A DNA stretch of 64,000 nt from Lentzea guizhouensis. Its GTDB lineage: Bacteria; Actinomycetota; Actinomycetes; Mycobacteriales; Pseudonocardiaceae. The DNA lies in contig NZ_CP016793.1 of the NCBI RefSeq assembly GCF_001701025.1, positions 2,294,001 through 2,358,000 on the forward strand. The letters run 5' to 3'. The notes beneath the pieces were generated by a model. The model did no database searches. It had not been told where the DNA came from and was given only the letters and a program-made list of their open reading frames with translations. Position numbers and translations under genes: made by a program. Positions 26,392 through 37,653 of this stretch are shown piece after piece (the stretch's first letter is position 1; each line of letters starts with the position of its first letter).

Positions 26392-26816
26392 CAGGGGCAG
26401 TTGACCCACTCGTCGGTGTTGTCGGAGAAGACCTGTCGCTTCCACACCGGCAGCCGGGCCTTGACCTCGTCCACCAGGTCGGCGCAGAGGGCGAAGGCCT
26501 CCTTGCGGTGTTCGGCTGCGACTGCGCAGGCCAGGGCGACGTCGCCGATCTTCAGCGGGCCCACTCGGTGGGAGACCGCGATGCCGTGGACGCCCTCGTA
26601 GCGGTCGGCGAGGGAGTGGACGACCTCGGCCACCACGTCTGCCGCGGAGGGGTGGGAGTGGTATTCGAGTTCGAGGACTGAGCGGCCGCCGTCGTGGTCG
26701 CGGACCACGCCCGAGAAGGTGACCACCGCGCCTGCCCTGTCGGAGGTGACGAGGGTGGCGTGTTCCTCGACTGAGAGAGGGGCTTCTGTCACTGCGGCTC
26801 GCAGGACGACGCTCAC
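26391..26816 (-). CDS. moaE: Molybdopterin synthase catalytic subunit MoaE
   Basis: A 141-residue subunit that inserts two sulfurs from MoaD thiocarboxylate into cPMP. Landmarks are V-V-T-F-S-G-V-V-R-D-H-D-G, L-E-Y-H-S-H, S-H-R-V-G-P-L-K-I-G-D, A-E-H-R-K-E-A-F and K-A-R-L-P-V-W-K-R. It is the last gene of moaC-mog-moaE: its GTG at 26816 overlaps the TGA of mog. Its stop lies in the edge of the 14-bp minisatellite, so repeat slippage could reach its 3' end. Confidence 0.93.
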   Translation of the reverse strand: MSVVLRAAVTEAPLSVEEHATLVTSDRAGAVVTFSGVVRDHDGGRSVLELEYHSHPSAADVVAEVVHSLADRYEGVHGIAVSHRVGPLKIGDVALACAVAAEHRKEAFALCADLVDEVKARLPVWKRQVFSDNTDEWVNCP

Positions 26817-27283
26817 TTGTGGTCACCTCCGCGGAGTTGGTCCAGGGCATGGTCCACGACCTTGGCGAGGACGTCCAGGCCGTCGCGGACGCCGCCGGTG
26901 GAGCCGGGCAGGTTGACGATCAGGGTGCGGCCCGCGACGCCTGCCACGCCTCGGGAGAGGACTGAGCCCGGGACCTGGGGCCAGCCTGAGGTGCGGATGA
27001 CGTCGGCCAGGCCCGGGACCTCGTAGTCGAGGACTGCGCGGGTGGCTTCCGGGGTGCGGTCGGTGGGGGTGATGCCGGTGCCGCCGGTGGTGATGACCAG
27101 GTCGGCGCCGTTGGCGATGGCGGTCGTGAGGGCTTGTTGGACCGGGTCGCCGTCCGGGACCACGACCGGAGGGTCGACGGAGAAGCCGCGGTCGGTGAGC
27201 CAGGTGGTGATGATCGGGCCGCTGCGGTCTTCGTAGACGCCGGCGGCCGCGCGGTTGGAGGCGGTGACGACCACTGCTTTCAC
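26813..27283 (-). CDS. mog: Molybdopterin adenylyltransferase / MogA-MoaB-like protein
   Basis: A 156-residue MPT-binding protein that adenylylates molybdopterin before metal insertion. It starts V-K-A-V-V-V-T-A-S-N-R-A-A-A-G and shows the family motif T-T-G-G-T-G-I-T-P-T-D-R-T-P-E-A-T and the terminal N-L-P-G-S-T-G-G. GTG 27283 overlaps the moaC stop, and its own stop overlaps the moaE start, so the three genes are tightly coupled. Confidence 0.92.
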   Translation of the reverse strand: MKAVVVTASNRAAAGVYEDRSGPIITTWLTDRGFSVDPPVVVPDGDPVQQALTTAIANGADLVITTGGTGITPTDRTPEATRAVLDYEVPGLADVIRTSGWPQVPGSVLSRGVAGVAGRTLIVNLPGSTGGVRDGLDVLAKVVDHALDQLRGGDHK

Positions 27284-27753
27284 GGGCGTTCCCACAGGCC
27301 GGACTTGCCGCCTTCCTTGCGTTCGACGCGGACTGCGTTCAGGGTTGCCGCCGGGTCGACGGACTTCACCATGTCGTGCAGCGTCAGGCCCGCCACCGAG
27401 ACCGCGGTGAGCGCTTCCATCTCCACGCCGGTGCGGTCGGTGGTGCGGACCGTGGCGGTGATGAGGACCGAGGTGTCCGCGAGGGCCAGGTCCAGCACGA
27501 CGGAGGACAGGGCGATCGGGTGGCAGAGGGGGACGAGCTCCCAGGTGCGCTTGGCGGCCATGATGCCCGCGATGCGGGCGGTGGCCAGCGCGTCGCCCTT
27601 GGGGAGTCCGTCGGAGCCCAGCAGCGTCACCACCTCGGCGGTCGTCTGCAGCACGCCCGTGGCGACGGCCGTGCGGGTGGTCTGCTCCTTGCCGGACACG
27701 TCGACCATGCGGGCCGCGCCTTGTGAGTCCAGGTGGGTGAACTGCTTGGTCAT
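27280..27753 (-). CDS. moaC: Cyclic pyranopterin monophosphate synthase MoaC
   Basis: A 157-residue enzyme that turns the MoaA product into cPMP. Signatures: R-M-V-D-V-S-G-K, A-A-K-R-T-W-E-L-V-P-L-C-H-P-I, G-V-E-M-E-A-L and K-S-V-D. ATG 27753 (M-T-K-Q-F-T-H-L) is chosen because the 23 in-frame residues upstream are outside the family. First gene of moaC-mog-moaE on the minus strand. Confidence 0.93.
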   Translation of the reverse strand: MTKQFTHLDSQGAARMVDVSGKEQTTRTAVATGVLQTTAEVVTLLGSDGLPKGDALATARIAGIMAAKRTWELVPLCHPIALSSVVLDLALADTSVLITATVRTTDRTGVEMEALTAVSVAGLTLHDMVKSVDPAATLNAVRVERKEGGKSGLWERP

Positions 27754-27831
27754 GCTGCGATCGTATGCCCGCGCGGAGTGCGCGGCCCGTGTCCAAGGGC
27801 CCGCCAACCGCCCCCACCACACCCGTCCCGA

Positions 27832-27888
27832 CGGTCACGCGGGAGTCCCGCGTTCCCAAAAAGGGAACGAAGGGCCCCCGCGTGACCG
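27832..27888 (-). terminator. Large hairpin after the malic enzyme gene
   Basis: Two 26-base arms pair at 22 of 26 positions around an AAAAA/TTTTT loop (27858-27862), beginning 11 bases past the malic enzyme stop. CGGTCACGCGGG opens the left arm. It probably ends malic-enzyme transcription and separates it from moaC. The outer arm looks like a repeated intergenic element, to be checked genome-wide. Confidence 0.65.
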
Positions 27889-27898
27889 GAAAAGGGGG

Positions 27899-29281
<1,383 letters not shown>

Positions 29282-29386
29282 CGTTCCTCCCACGAATTGC
29301 TGCTCACGCGGGAAGTGAGCCTATCCCCGGCCCCAATGCGGAACGCACGCGACTCGACCAGTCTTAAGACCGGCCTGACACTCCAC

Positions 29387-29572
29387 TCAGGACTTGTTGA
29401 TCTCGGTCACCGGGTGGGTGTACGGGAGGTCCTCCACCGGCAGCGGGAACGTCACCGTGCCGAACGGGGAGAGCGCACCCTGCACGTCACTGGTCAGCTC
29501 GGTGACGGGGTGACCGCCTTCCGGGCCTTCCGGCCAGTGCGGGTCGACCCGTCCAGGGCGTCCTTTCGCCAC
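29387..29572 (-). CDS. Conserved-looking small protein, 61 residues
   Basis: GTG 29572 is preceded by a strong AGGAGGAG at three-base spacing, the best ribosome-binding site in this area. The product is polar, starts V-A-K-G-R-P-G-R-V-D-P-H-W-P-E-G-P and ends P-Y-T-H-P-V-T-E-I-N-K-S, with no membrane segment or known motif. It is divergent from the helicase-domain gene, the place held in M. tuberculosis by Rv0863, as I recall; homology is not established here. Function unknown. Confidence 0.65.
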   Translation of the reverse strand: MAKGRPGRVDPHWPEGPEGGHPVTELTSDVQGALSPFGTVTFPLPVEDLPYTHPVTEINKS

Positions 29573-29657
29573 GTTCTCCTCCTCGGTGGTGCCTGATGAC
29601 GCGACAAGTGTGACAGAGGACGAGGAGATCTCCAGCGGCCCATATACCGTGGTGAGA

Positions 29658-31896
29658 ATGTCCGGCATCACCCTCGCCGACTGGCTGCGCGCCCAGGACG
29701 ACGACTCCCTCGTGGCACTGCTGCGTGCCCGCCCCGACCTGGCGACGCCCCCACCAGCCGATATGTCCGTGCTCGCGACACGGGTGGGCACCAGGGCGTC
29801 GATCGCGCGCGCCTGCGAGGACCTCGACACGTTCACGCTCGCGGTGCTGGAGGGCCTGGTCGTCCAGGGTGCGGACACCGCGCCCGTGGCCTTGGCCACA
29901 CTCGCCGCGCTGCTCGGGCCGGACGTGAAGCCGAAGCCGCTCAGGCAGGCGCTCGCCCGGCTGCGGGCGCTGGCGCTGCTGTGGGGCGACGACGAGGCGA
30001 TGTCGGTTCCCCCGGTGACCCGCGAGGCGTTCGGCACCTACCCGGCGGGCCTCGGCCGCGCGACCGGGCAGGCCTACGACCTGGACGGCATCACCGAGGG
30101 CGAGCAGCGGGTGCTGCAGAAGCTCGCCGCCGGACCGCCCATCGGCGACACCAGGGACGCCTCCAGGGTCGTGCCGCTGGAGAAGGCCGAGACGCCGGTG
30201 CAACGGCTGCTCGCCCGCGGCCTGCTGCTGCGCCGCGACCCCGGCACCGTCGAGCTGCCCCGCGAGATCGCCCTGCGGCTGCGCGGCGACCGCCCGCTCG
30301 GCCCGATCCAGGTCAGCGAACCCAGGCCGAGGACGAGCGCGGTCAAGCCGGAGAACGTCGACGCGACCGGCGGCGGTGAGGCGCTGGAGCTCGTCCGGCA
30401 CGTCGAGAACCTGCTCGCGAGCTGGTCGGCCGAACCGCCACCGGTGCTGCGCACGGGCGGGCTGGGCGTGCGGGAGCTGCGCAAGGTCGCGAAGGACCTG
30501 GCCGTCGACGAACAGCGCGCCGCCCTGCTGATCGAGCTGGTGGTCGGCGCCGACCTGGCCGCGAACACCGAGGCCGCCGAACCGGAGTGGGTGCCGACGA
30601 CCAAGGCCGACGTCTGGCTCGCCGCGCCCGCCGAGGTCCGCTGGCCACGCTCGCGCACGCCTGGCTGGAGCTCCCCGGCTGCCGGCGCTGATCGGCCGCC
30701 GCGACGAGAAGGACAAGCTCCTCAACCCGCTGGCCGACGAGATCCGCCGCGCCCAGGCCCCGCGCGACCGCCGCTGGGTGCTCGACACCCTCGCCGACCT
30801 GCCGAGGGCACGGCGATCGGCGGTGCCGCGGACCTGGCCGGGCTGCTCGCCTGGCGGGCGCCGCGCCGGGCGGGGCAGCGCGACGAGCTGGTGCGCTGGA
30901 CCGTCGAGGAGGGCACCGCCGTGGCGTGCTCGCGCTCGGGCGGTCACCAGCGCCGGCCGGGTGCTGCTCGAGGAGGGAGCGGGCACGCCGCCAAGGCGCT
31001 GGCCGACGCGTTGCCGGAGCCGCTCGACCACGTGCTCGTGCAGGCCGACCTGACCGTCGTCGCGCCCGGCAGGCTCGAACCGGAGCTGGCCGCCGAGCTG
31101 GCGCTCGTCGCGGACGTCGAGTCGGCGGGCAGCGCCACGGTCTACCGGATCGGCGAGCACACGGTCCGGCGGGCGCTCGACTCCGGCCGCACCGCCGACG
31201 AGCTGCACGAACTGTTCAAGCTCCGGTCGCGCACGCCCGTCCCGCAGTCGCTGACCTACCTGATCGACGACGCGGCCCGCAGGCACGGCCGGTTGCGCGG
31301 CGGGGCCGCCGGGTCGTTCCTGCGCTGCGACGACCCGGTGCTGGTCAGCGAGGTGCTGGCCCACCCGGAGGCCACGAGGCTGGAGCTGCGCCGGATCGCG
31401 CCAACGGTGCTGGTCAGCCCGTTGCCACTGGCCGAGGTGCTGGACGGGCTGCGCTCCGCCGGGTTCGCCCCGCCGCGGAGGGCCCCGACGGCCAGGTGCT
31501 GGACCTGCGCCCGGCGGCCGCCGCACCACGCCCGGCAGCGGTCGGCGCGCAAGCCCGTGTCACCCGCCGTGCCGCCGACGAACGGTTGGTGAACTCGTCC
31601 GGCTGGTCCGCGCCGGTGACCGTGCCGCCGCGACACCACGGGGTGAACGCGTCGCCGTCCCCGGCCACCTCGGCGCGGGCCCGTCGGCGACGCTGTCGTT
31701 GCTGCAGGAGGCCGCCAGGGCGCGGCGGAGCGTGCTGGTCGGGTTCGTCGACTCGCACGGCACGGCGGCCCAGCGCGTGATCGAGCCGCACATCGTGGGC
31801 GGTGGCGTGCTGGAGGGCTACGACCACAGCTACGGAGAGGTGCTGAGGTTCCCACTCCACCGCGTCACGTCCGCGGCGCTGGTGGACGAGTCCTGA
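29658..31896 (+). pseudogene. XPB/Ssl2-associated helicase C-terminal domain protein, frameshifted
   Basis: The gene begins M-S-G-I-T-L-A-D-W-L-R-A-Q-D-D-D and reads clearly for about 330 residues, as in the roughly 750-residue actinobacterial family related to Rv0862c (Helicase_C_3 domain), a partner of the XPB-like helicase. Near 30645, 30680, 30800, 30930 and 30965 the frame slips, as if single bases were missing, and returns; C-terminal parts such as A-L-P-E-P-L-D-H-V-L-V-Q-A-D-L-T-V-V-A-P and, after further slips around 31500-31650, L-Q-E-A-A-R-A-R-R-S-V-L-V-G-F-V-D-S-H are intact. All slips are in G/C runs. Either a decaying gene or consensus errors; the preserved codon bias favours recent events or error. 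Confidence 0.72.
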
Positions 31897-31931
31897 TCCA
31901 CCGGGTCGCGGGTCAGCGGAGCCGGGCCGGA

Positions 31932-31987
31932 CCACGACGACGAGGCGAGCGCCGCACCCGGAGGTGGCGCTCGCCTCGTCGTCGTGG
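31932..31987. terminator. Bidirectional terminator hairpin, 22-bp perfect stem
   Basis: Arms 31932-31953 and 31966-31987 are exact reverse complements with a 12-base loop. It lies between the convergent helicase gene and the conservon GTPase gene, and can stop transcription from both sides. The core is GACGACGAGGCGAGCGCC. Confidence 0.85.
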
Positions 31988-32019
31988 TTCTCGTCGTCGC
32001 GGTGACCCGGCTGCGGAGA

Positions 32020-32625
32020 TCAGCCGGCGCGGACGGACATCCACTGGCGCATCGCGTGCTCCACCAGCGTGATGAGCGTCTGCTTCGTCGACTGCCGGTT
32101 GCGCGCGTCGCACGTCACGATCGGCACCGACTCGTCGATCGTCAACGCCTCACGCACGTCCTCCAGCCTGTGGTGCAGGAGGCCGTCGAAGCAGTTGACG
32201 CCGACGACGTACGGCAGCTGCCGGTCGTCGAAGAAGTCGATCGAGGCGAACGCGTCGGCCAGGCGGCGGGTGTCGACCAGCACGATGGCGCCGATGGCAC
32301 CCCGTACGAGGTCGTCCCACATGAACCAGAACCGGTGCTGACCCGGTGTACCGAAGAGGTACAGGATCAGGTCGCTGTCGAGCGACACGCGGCCGAAGTC
32401 CATCGCGACCGTCGTGGTGACCTTGTTCGGCGTGGCGGAGAGGTCGTCCACCCCCGCGCTGGCCTCGGTCATCACCGCCTCGGTGGTCAACGGGACGATC
32501 TCGGACACCGAGCCGACGAACGTCGTCTTGCCAACACCGAAGCCACCCGCCACGACGATCTTGGCGGACGTAGTCGGCTTCCGTGCGCCCTCGGCGCCCT
32601 GGGGACTAGAGCCTGCGAAGCCCAC
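32020..32625 (-). CDS. cvnD: Conservon GTPase, CvnD-type
   Basis: A 201-residue Ras-like small GTPase. P-loop G-G-F-G-V-G-K-T-T at about residue 28, switch region with D-F-G-R, the L-F-G-T-P-G-Q-H-R-F motif and G-V-N-C-F-D in place of NKxD. This is the last gene of the four-gene conservon, whose products form a membrane-bound complex likened to a G-protein-coupled system in Streptomyces. Its GTG overlaps the end of cvnC by 20 bases. Confidence 0.9.
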   Translation of the reverse strand: MGFAGSSPQGAEGARKPTTSAKIVVAGGFGVGKTTFVGSVSEIVPLTTEAVMTEASAGVDDLSATPNKVTTTVAMDFGRVSLDSDLILYLFGTPGQHRFWFMWDDLVRGAIGAIVLVDTRRLADAFASIDFFDDRQLPYVVGVNCFDGLLHHRLEDVREALTIDESVPIVTCDARNRQSTKQTLITLVEHAMRQWMSVRAG

Positions 32626-33376
32626 TGAGCACCCTCTCCAGGAATTCCATGGAAGGCCGGTCCCCCACGACCAGACCGCCCTGGTGAATCAAAACCAATC
32701 CCATGCTTGCCATGTCGCCGATCAACACCCGCACGACGCCGAGTGGCAAACGCAGGAGTGCCGCGACCTCGGCCACCGACCGCGTGTCCACACACAGCCC
32801 GCAGATCGACCTGTGCTCGGGAAGAACTGCGGCATCCCGTTCGAGGCCACGCTCGCTGGTCGAAATCAGCGCCTCGATCGCAAGGTCGTAGTCGGGTCGT
32901 GTGCGTCCACCGGTGCGTGTGTAAGGCCGCACCAGTGAACCCGAGTCCGCGGACGCATTCTCCTCCGGCCGCACAGCAGGCTGTGCACCGGTGCTGTACG
33001 CAGGTTGGGCGCCCGTGCTGTACACCGGCTGCGGACCGGTGGTGTACGGCAGTTGTTCGGGCACCGCGTCCGGCATCTCGTGCTGGCCGAACAGGTCCGC
33101 ACCGGGGCCACCGAACAACCCGGTGCCGTACCCGTCTAGGTCGAACCGGTTCGGCACGTCGTCGTACGGATACGACGACGAGTCATCCACCTCACGCTGA
33201 GACATATCGCCTAGCCCTTGCCCTGTAACCCGCTCATCGTGGGGTGCGTCCTCGGCTTCCTCTGGTTCTGGGGGCGGTGCGTCCGGCTCCTCGAACTGAA
33301 AGCCACCAGCCGCCCACTCCTGGTAGTTGAAGTTCCTACCCAAGCGGCGACCACCGGCGCCAGGTCTCCGAGCCAT
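32606..33376 (-). CDS. cvnC: DUF742 protein, CvnC-type, with long N-terminal tail
   Basis: A 256-residue protein. The C-terminal about 115 residues are DUF742: V-R-P-Y-T-R-T-G-G-R-T, S-I-C-G-L-C, S-V-A-E-V-A-A-L-L-R-L-P-L-G-V-V-R-V-L-I and F-L-E-R-V-L-S-G-L. The first 140 residues are acidic, disordered and include repeats V-Y-S-T-G-A-Q-P-A. CvnC proteins carry a winged-helix-like fold and bind the other conservon parts. Third gene of the operon, overlapping cvnD. Confidence 0.88.
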   Translation of the reverse strand: MARRPGAGGRRLGRNFNYQEWAAGGFQFEEPDAPPPEPEEAEDAPHDERVTGQGLGDMSQREVDDSSSYPYDDVPNRFDLDGYGTGLFGGPGADLFGQHEMPDAVPEQLPYTTGPQPVYSTGAQPAYSTGAQPAVRPEENASADSGSLVRPYTRTGGRTRPDYDLAIEALISTSERGLERDAAVLPEHRSICGLCVDTRSVAEVAALLRLPLGVVRVLIGDMASMGLVLIHQGGLVVGDRPSMEFLERVLSGLRRL

Positions 33377-33406
33377 CTCATCTCACCCCTGTGATACCAG
33401 TGAGGT

Positions 33407-33826
33407 CTAGCGGCGGACCACACCCTGGAGCTGCGCGCGCAGCTCCGGGGTGAGTTGTTGACCGACTCTCTCGACCAAAAGCGTCATCTCGTAGGCCACG
33501 AGGCCGATGTCGCAGTTGGGTGCCGCCAGGACGGCGAGACAAGAGCCGTCACTGATCGACATGAGGAACAGGTAGCCCCGCTCCATCTCGACAACGGTCT
33601 GGTTGACCCCGCCTGCCTCGAAGCAGCGGGCAGCACCCTGTGTGAGGCTGACCAGCCCGGACGCGACGGCGGAGAGCTGCTCTGCACGGTCCCGGGGCAG
33701 CCCCTGGGACCCCGCGAGCAACAGCCCGTCCGCGGACACCACGACGGAATGTGCCACTCCCGGCACCCTCCGCACGAAGTCGGTGATAAGCCAACCAAAG
33801 CTGCCTGGCTGCGCTGCGGTCGTCAC
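33407..33826 (-). CDS. cvnB: Roadblock/LC7 domain protein, CvnB-type
   Basis: A 139-residue single-domain protein: [29 protein letters not shown] and [16 protein letters not shown] are the roadblock pattern. Such proteins act as GTPase modulators next to MglA/Cvn-type GTPases. GTG 33826 overlaps the stop of cvnA. Second gene of the conservon. Confidence 0.9.
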   Translation of the reverse strand: MTTAAQPGSFGWLITDFVRRVPGVAHSVVVSADGLLLAGSQGLPRDRAEQLSAVASGLVSLTQGAARCFEAGGVNQTVVEMERGYLFLMSISDGSCLAVLAAPNCDIGLVAYEMTLLVERVGQQLTPELRAQLQGVVRR

Positions 33827-36800
33827 TCCTGCTCCTCGTTCTGCCGGCTCGACTGGTCACCAGCGTATGCCTCGATCAATGCGTGCCGGCCTCGCCGGAC
33901 ACCACTTTGCAGGCTCGACATGCGCCCGCGCACCGCATCGGCGGAACGGGGCGGCAGCGGCGGGCGCTGCGCTGTCTGTGACACGGCCTGCGGCTTGGGC
34001 GCCGCAGATCCTGGCACGAGCTGAGCCTTCGGTGTCCGTTTCGGCAATCCTGCCGCTGTCTTCGACTCCGGCGTCTTGTTCAACAACGCCTGAGCCGCCT
34101 GCCATCCCTCATCGGCAGGCGATTGCCAAGCCGACTCGGAAGTGGGTGCCGCCGCTGGAGTCTCCTCCACAACGGGCTCCGGTTCCACAACTCGCTCCTG
34201 CTCGGCGGGGGCCACTACGGCTTCCTCGACCGGCGGCTGCACCTTCGCGCGAGGCTTGCGCACGGGCAGACCGGCGGCCGACGTGGTGGTGGGCGCCACT
34301 GCCGGAACAGGCTTGCGGGTCCGGGTCGGGAGCTCCGGTTCCGGCCCGTCCGAGAGCGGAGGGGCCGTCGGGGGCTCGTCGATGTACTCCACGCCCCTGG
34401 CGCTCGCGCCGTTGAGCTTGGACTCGACCCTGCCTGCCGCGGGCTCGGACTTCTCGTCCGCCGCGGGAGGAACCGGCTGGGCGCTCGACGCGGACGTCTC
34501 GCTGCCGACGGCCTGGAACCACTGGGAGAGGACCGCCTCGTAGATCGGCAGCCGCTCCGTGGGGGCGTCCAGGTCGTGCTCGATGGCCCGGCGGGACGGC
34601 TCCGAGGTGCCGTTGCGGTGCGCGAGCCCGGAGTCGACGGGTGCGTCGACCGGTGCCCGCGAGACGCCGTTGGCGGAGGCCGGCTCGTCCATCGGCGGGA
34701 TCGGGACGAACTGCGTCGTCTCGTAGCCCGGCTCGAACGAGATGGCGCTCTCTTCCTCGTTGCGGTCCTCGTAGGCCGTGAAGAGGGTCGGCTCGCCGAA
34801 GGAGCCCTCCGGCTCCACGGCCGCGAGCTGGTCGCGGCGCCAGCGCTCCGACGGGGTGGGGTCCTCGGCGGGGGGCGGGTCCTGGTAGACCGGCACCGCC
34901 GTGGCACCCGCACCGGTGTCGGTGAGCGCGCTCGGCACGAAGCTGACCGGGATGGAGGGGCTCGACTCGTCGACCCTCGGCATGGCCCCGGTCGCACCGC
35001 CGAACGCGCCGGCGATGCCGCTGGCCCTGCTGGCGGTGGTCGGTGCCGGGGTCTGGCCGAAGTCGGTCTGCGCGGTGTGGCCCGTGCTGCCGAACTCGGT
35101 GGTGAGCTCGGCGGGGGCCGACGCCGGCGTCATGCCGAACGCGGAGGCGAGACCACCGGAACCGGACGGCGGCGCCGACGGTGCCGCACCCGGAGCCGCG
35201 ACGAGCGTCTCCGGCACGATCACCAGCGCCGTGGTGCCGCCCTCGATGTCCTCGTTGCCGCGCAGGCGGACCTTGATGTCGTGGCGCTTGGCGAGCCGCG
35301 CGACCACGTACAGGCCCATCCGGCGGGAGACGGCGACGTCGACGTCCGGCGGGTCGGCCAGGCGCTCGTTGGCGTCGATGATCTCCTGGTCGCCCATGCC
35401 CACGCCGCGGTCCTGGATCTCGATCGCCAGCTCGCCCTTGCGGGTCTTGGCCGTGCGAACGGTGACCTTGGTGACCGGGTCGGAGAACGCCGTGGCGTTG
35501 TCCAGCAGCTCGGCGATGAGGTGCACGAGGTCGTTGACCGCGCGGCCCTGGACGGTGAGGTCCGGGGTCTGGCCGACCTGCACGCGGGCGTACTGCTCGA
35601 CCTCGGAGACCGCGGCGCCGAGCACCTCGGCCGCCGGGACGGGCCTGGTCAGGCGCCGCGAGAGGTCGGTGCCCGAGAGGACCAGCAGGTTCTCCGAGTT
35701 GCGGCGCATGCGGGTCGCGAGGTGGTCGAGCTCGAACAGCGAGGCCAGCTGGTCCGGGTCCTGCTCGTCCTGCTCCAGCCGGTCGATCAGGTTCAGCTGG
35801 CGTTCGACCAGGGCCTGGGAGCGGCGGGAGAGGTTGACGAACATCGCGTTGACGTTGTCGCGCAGGAGGGCCTGCTGGGCGGCCAGTCGCACCGCTTCGC
35901 CGTGCACCGCGTCGAACGCGCGCGCCACCTGGCCGACCTCTTCACGGGTGTGCACCGGCACCGGCTCGACGGCGGTCTTGGCCGCGTTCTCCGGGTTCGG
36001 GTCCGCGAGGATCCGCTCGACCGCGTCGGGGAGACCGTGGTCGGCGACGTCGAGGGCGGTGCGGCGCAGCGTGCGCAGCGGGCTGAGGATCGAGCGGGCG
36101 ACGAACAGCGCCATCAGCAACGCGAGCGCGAGGACCGCCAGCACGACACCGGACTCGAGGTAGGCACGGGTGCGTGCGGCACCCGTGAGCTCGTCGGTGC
36201 GGTTCTGCAGCTGCTCGAGGAGCAGGTTCTCGACGTCGCGGGTCAGGTTGACCGTCAGCGTGGCCGCGATGTCCCACTTCTCGGACGTCAGCGTGCTGAA
36301 GTCCTTGCGGCCGGCCTGCTGGTTGATGGCCGATTCCTGCATGTCGTTCGCGGTGTCGACGATCAGGCCGGTGACGGTGTCGTCGTAGATCTTGGCCTGT
36401 TCCGGCGTCGCGGACTTGCGGAAGTCGTTCCGCGCGGCCTCGAGCTCGGCGTCCGCCGCCTGCAGCGAGCGGAGCTGGGACGGCGTGAACGCCTTGCGCT
36501 GGAAGACGTCGAGGAGGATGGCCCGCTTGAGCGACTCCTGCTCCTTGATGCGCGCGATGGCGTTCGTCGTCAGGTGCAGTCGCACCAGCTCGGGGTCGTT
36601 GATCTCCGAGATCGTCTGCTCACCGAGGCTCAGCAGGGTCTCGATGGACTCCGCGTAGGTCCGCTGGACGGCCTCGGCGGGGTACTGCGTCTCCCGCACG
36701 GAGTTGCGGAGGCTGTTCAGGCGGTTCAACTGGTTGAACGCGACCTGGAAGCGCTCGACGGCCGCGGGGCTCAGGTCGGAGCTCAGTTCGGAGATCTTGT

Positions 36801-37170
36801 TGCTGAAGGCCTGGCTGGTGTCGTTGACCCTGCGGAGCTGGCGCTCCAGGACGACCCGGTCGAGCCTCTTGTTCGATGCGACGAAGCTGACCGACAGGTC
36901 GCGCTCGCGTTGGAGCTGCTGCACCAGGTCGGCGACCGCCGTCTCGAGGCGGATCTGGTTCGCGAGGTTGTTGAACTCCGTCGCGTCCTGAAGGTCCGTG
37001 CGCACTCGCAAGCCACCCAGGGCGAGCGCACAGATCGTCGGGATCAGCAGGACGGCGAGCAGCTTGGTGCGCAACCTCCAGTTGCGCAGGCGCCATCCGG
37101 CGGACCGGGCAGGTCCTGATCCGGGTCCGGTTCCGGTGTCCTGCTTCACCGCGGCAGGTGTCGCAGTCAT
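33823..37170 (-). CDS. cvnA: Conservon sensor kinase, CvnA-type (nitrate/nitrite-sensor domain)
   Basis: A 1115-residue membrane protein. Cytoplasmic lead, membrane helix at about 37-56, a helical extracytoplasmic sensor (NIT-like, about 57-340), a second helix ([13 protein letters not shown]), HAMP, then an HATPase_c domain with E-L-L-D-N-A-T-A-F (N box) and D-R-G-V-G-M-G-D (G1). The last about 400 residues are proline-rich and disordered with short conserved islands. No clear phosphoacceptor His box is visible, typical of conservon kinases. ATG 37170 starts the natural signal-anchor; the longer frame has 57 extra residues. First gene of cvnABCD. Confidence 0.88.
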   Translation of the reverse strand: MTATPAAVKQDTGTGPGSGPARSAGWRLRNWRLRTKLLAVLLIPTICALALGGLRVRTDLQDATEFNNLANQIRLETAVADLVQQLQRERDLSVSFVASNKRLDRVVLERQLRRVNDTSQAFSNKISELSSDLSPAAVERFQVAFNQLNRLNSLRNSVRETQYPAEAVQRTYAESIETLLSLGEQTISEINDPELVRLHLTTNAIARIKEQESLKRAILLDVFQRKAFTPSQLRSLQAADAELEAARNDFRKSATPEQAKIYDDTVTGLIVDTANDMQESAINQQAGRKDFSTLTSEKWDIAATLTVNLTRDVENLLLEQLQNRTDELTGAARTRAYLESGVVLAVLALALLMALFVARSILSPLRTLRRTALDVADHGLPDAVERILADPNPENAAKTAVEPVPVHTREEVGQVARAFDAVHGEAVRLAAQQALLRDNVNAMFVNLSRRSQALVERQLNLIDRLEQDEQDPDQLASLFELDHLATRMRRNSENLLVLSGTDLSRRLTRPVPAAEVLGAAVSEVEQYARVQVGQTPDLTVQGRAVNDLVHLIAELLDNATAFSDPVTKVTVRTAKTRKGELAIEIQDRGVGMGDQEIIDANERLADPPDVDVAVSRRMGLYVVARLAKRHDIKVRLRGNEDIEGGTTALVIVPETLVAAPGAAPSAPPSGSGGLASAFGMTPASAPAELTTEFGSTGHTAQTDFGQTPAPTTASRASGIAGAFGGATGAMPRVDESSPSIPVSFVPSALTDTGAGATAVPVYQDPPPAEDPTPSERWRRDQLAAVEPEGSFGEPTLFTAYEDRNEEESAISFEPGYETTQFVPIPPMDEPASANGVSRAPVDAPVDSGLAHRNGTSEPSRRAIEHDLDAPTERLPIYEAVLSQWFQAVGSETSASSAQPVPPAADEKSEPAAGRVESKLNGASARGVEYIDEPPTAPPLSDGPEPELPTRTRKPVPAVAPTTTSAAGLPVRKPRAKVQPPVEEAVVAPAEQERVVEPEPVVEETPAAAPTSESAWQSPADEGWQAAQALLNKTPESKTAAGLPKRTPKAQLVPGSAAPKPQAVSQTAQRPPLPPRSADAVRGRMSSLQSGVRRGRHALIEAYAGDQSSRQNEEQE

Positions 37171-37653
37171 CGGTCCGTCACCCAGCGCAGCCAGTCCGTC
37201 ACCCGATTCGGGCCTTTCGGAGCGTGTGGTGTCACCCACGCCAAACTGGCTGGGACCTCTCTCACGTCGGGCCACTCTGGGCTTCCTCTTCCAGCAGCAG
37301 TGTCCCGGTCTCTCCCCCAGGACCGAGCATGGACTCGTCAAACGGGCCGAATTGCAGCACAGAGGTCGTTCGCCCGGTGAGGCGACCTACCCCGTCCACA
37401 GACACGTCGGTCTACTACAACCTGTGCCACCCGGCGGGGAGCGTAATGGTCAGCCCCTGCTCGGGGGAAGTCTCCAGAAGCACTCACCGTATCGAGATGG
37501 GGTGTCGTTTCATACGTTCAGGTGGTTAACATCCCCGGTTGTCGGCATGCCTCATGTCCATCCGAACGCCCTGTTGGAGCTGCGGACGGCCTGGTCTGTG
37601 GCGACACTCACTGATCAACTGATGCTACTCAAGGCCCACCGGCGAGAGGTGCC
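37171..37653. other. Intergenic control region between cvnA and the binding protein
   Basis: A 483-base divergent gap. It must hold promoters for the conservon and the orphan binding protein, but no -35/-10 pair stands out. Locally AT-rich stretches are near 37400-37425 and 37490-37545. No gene with a good start was found. A GAGAGG lies seven bases before the ATG at 37654. Confidence 0.45.

Noticed and set aside
26266..26681. Open frames with a repeated WRDRCGETVVARPL motif
   Set aside because: The repeat comes from the 14-bp minisatellite, which reads open in several frames. No start signals; the moaE gene occupies the other strand.
34123..37119. Open frame of 998 codons antisense to cvnA
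   Set aside because: A GC-rich shadow of the kinase gene. The opposite strand has conserved domain motifs and normal codon bias; this one has none.
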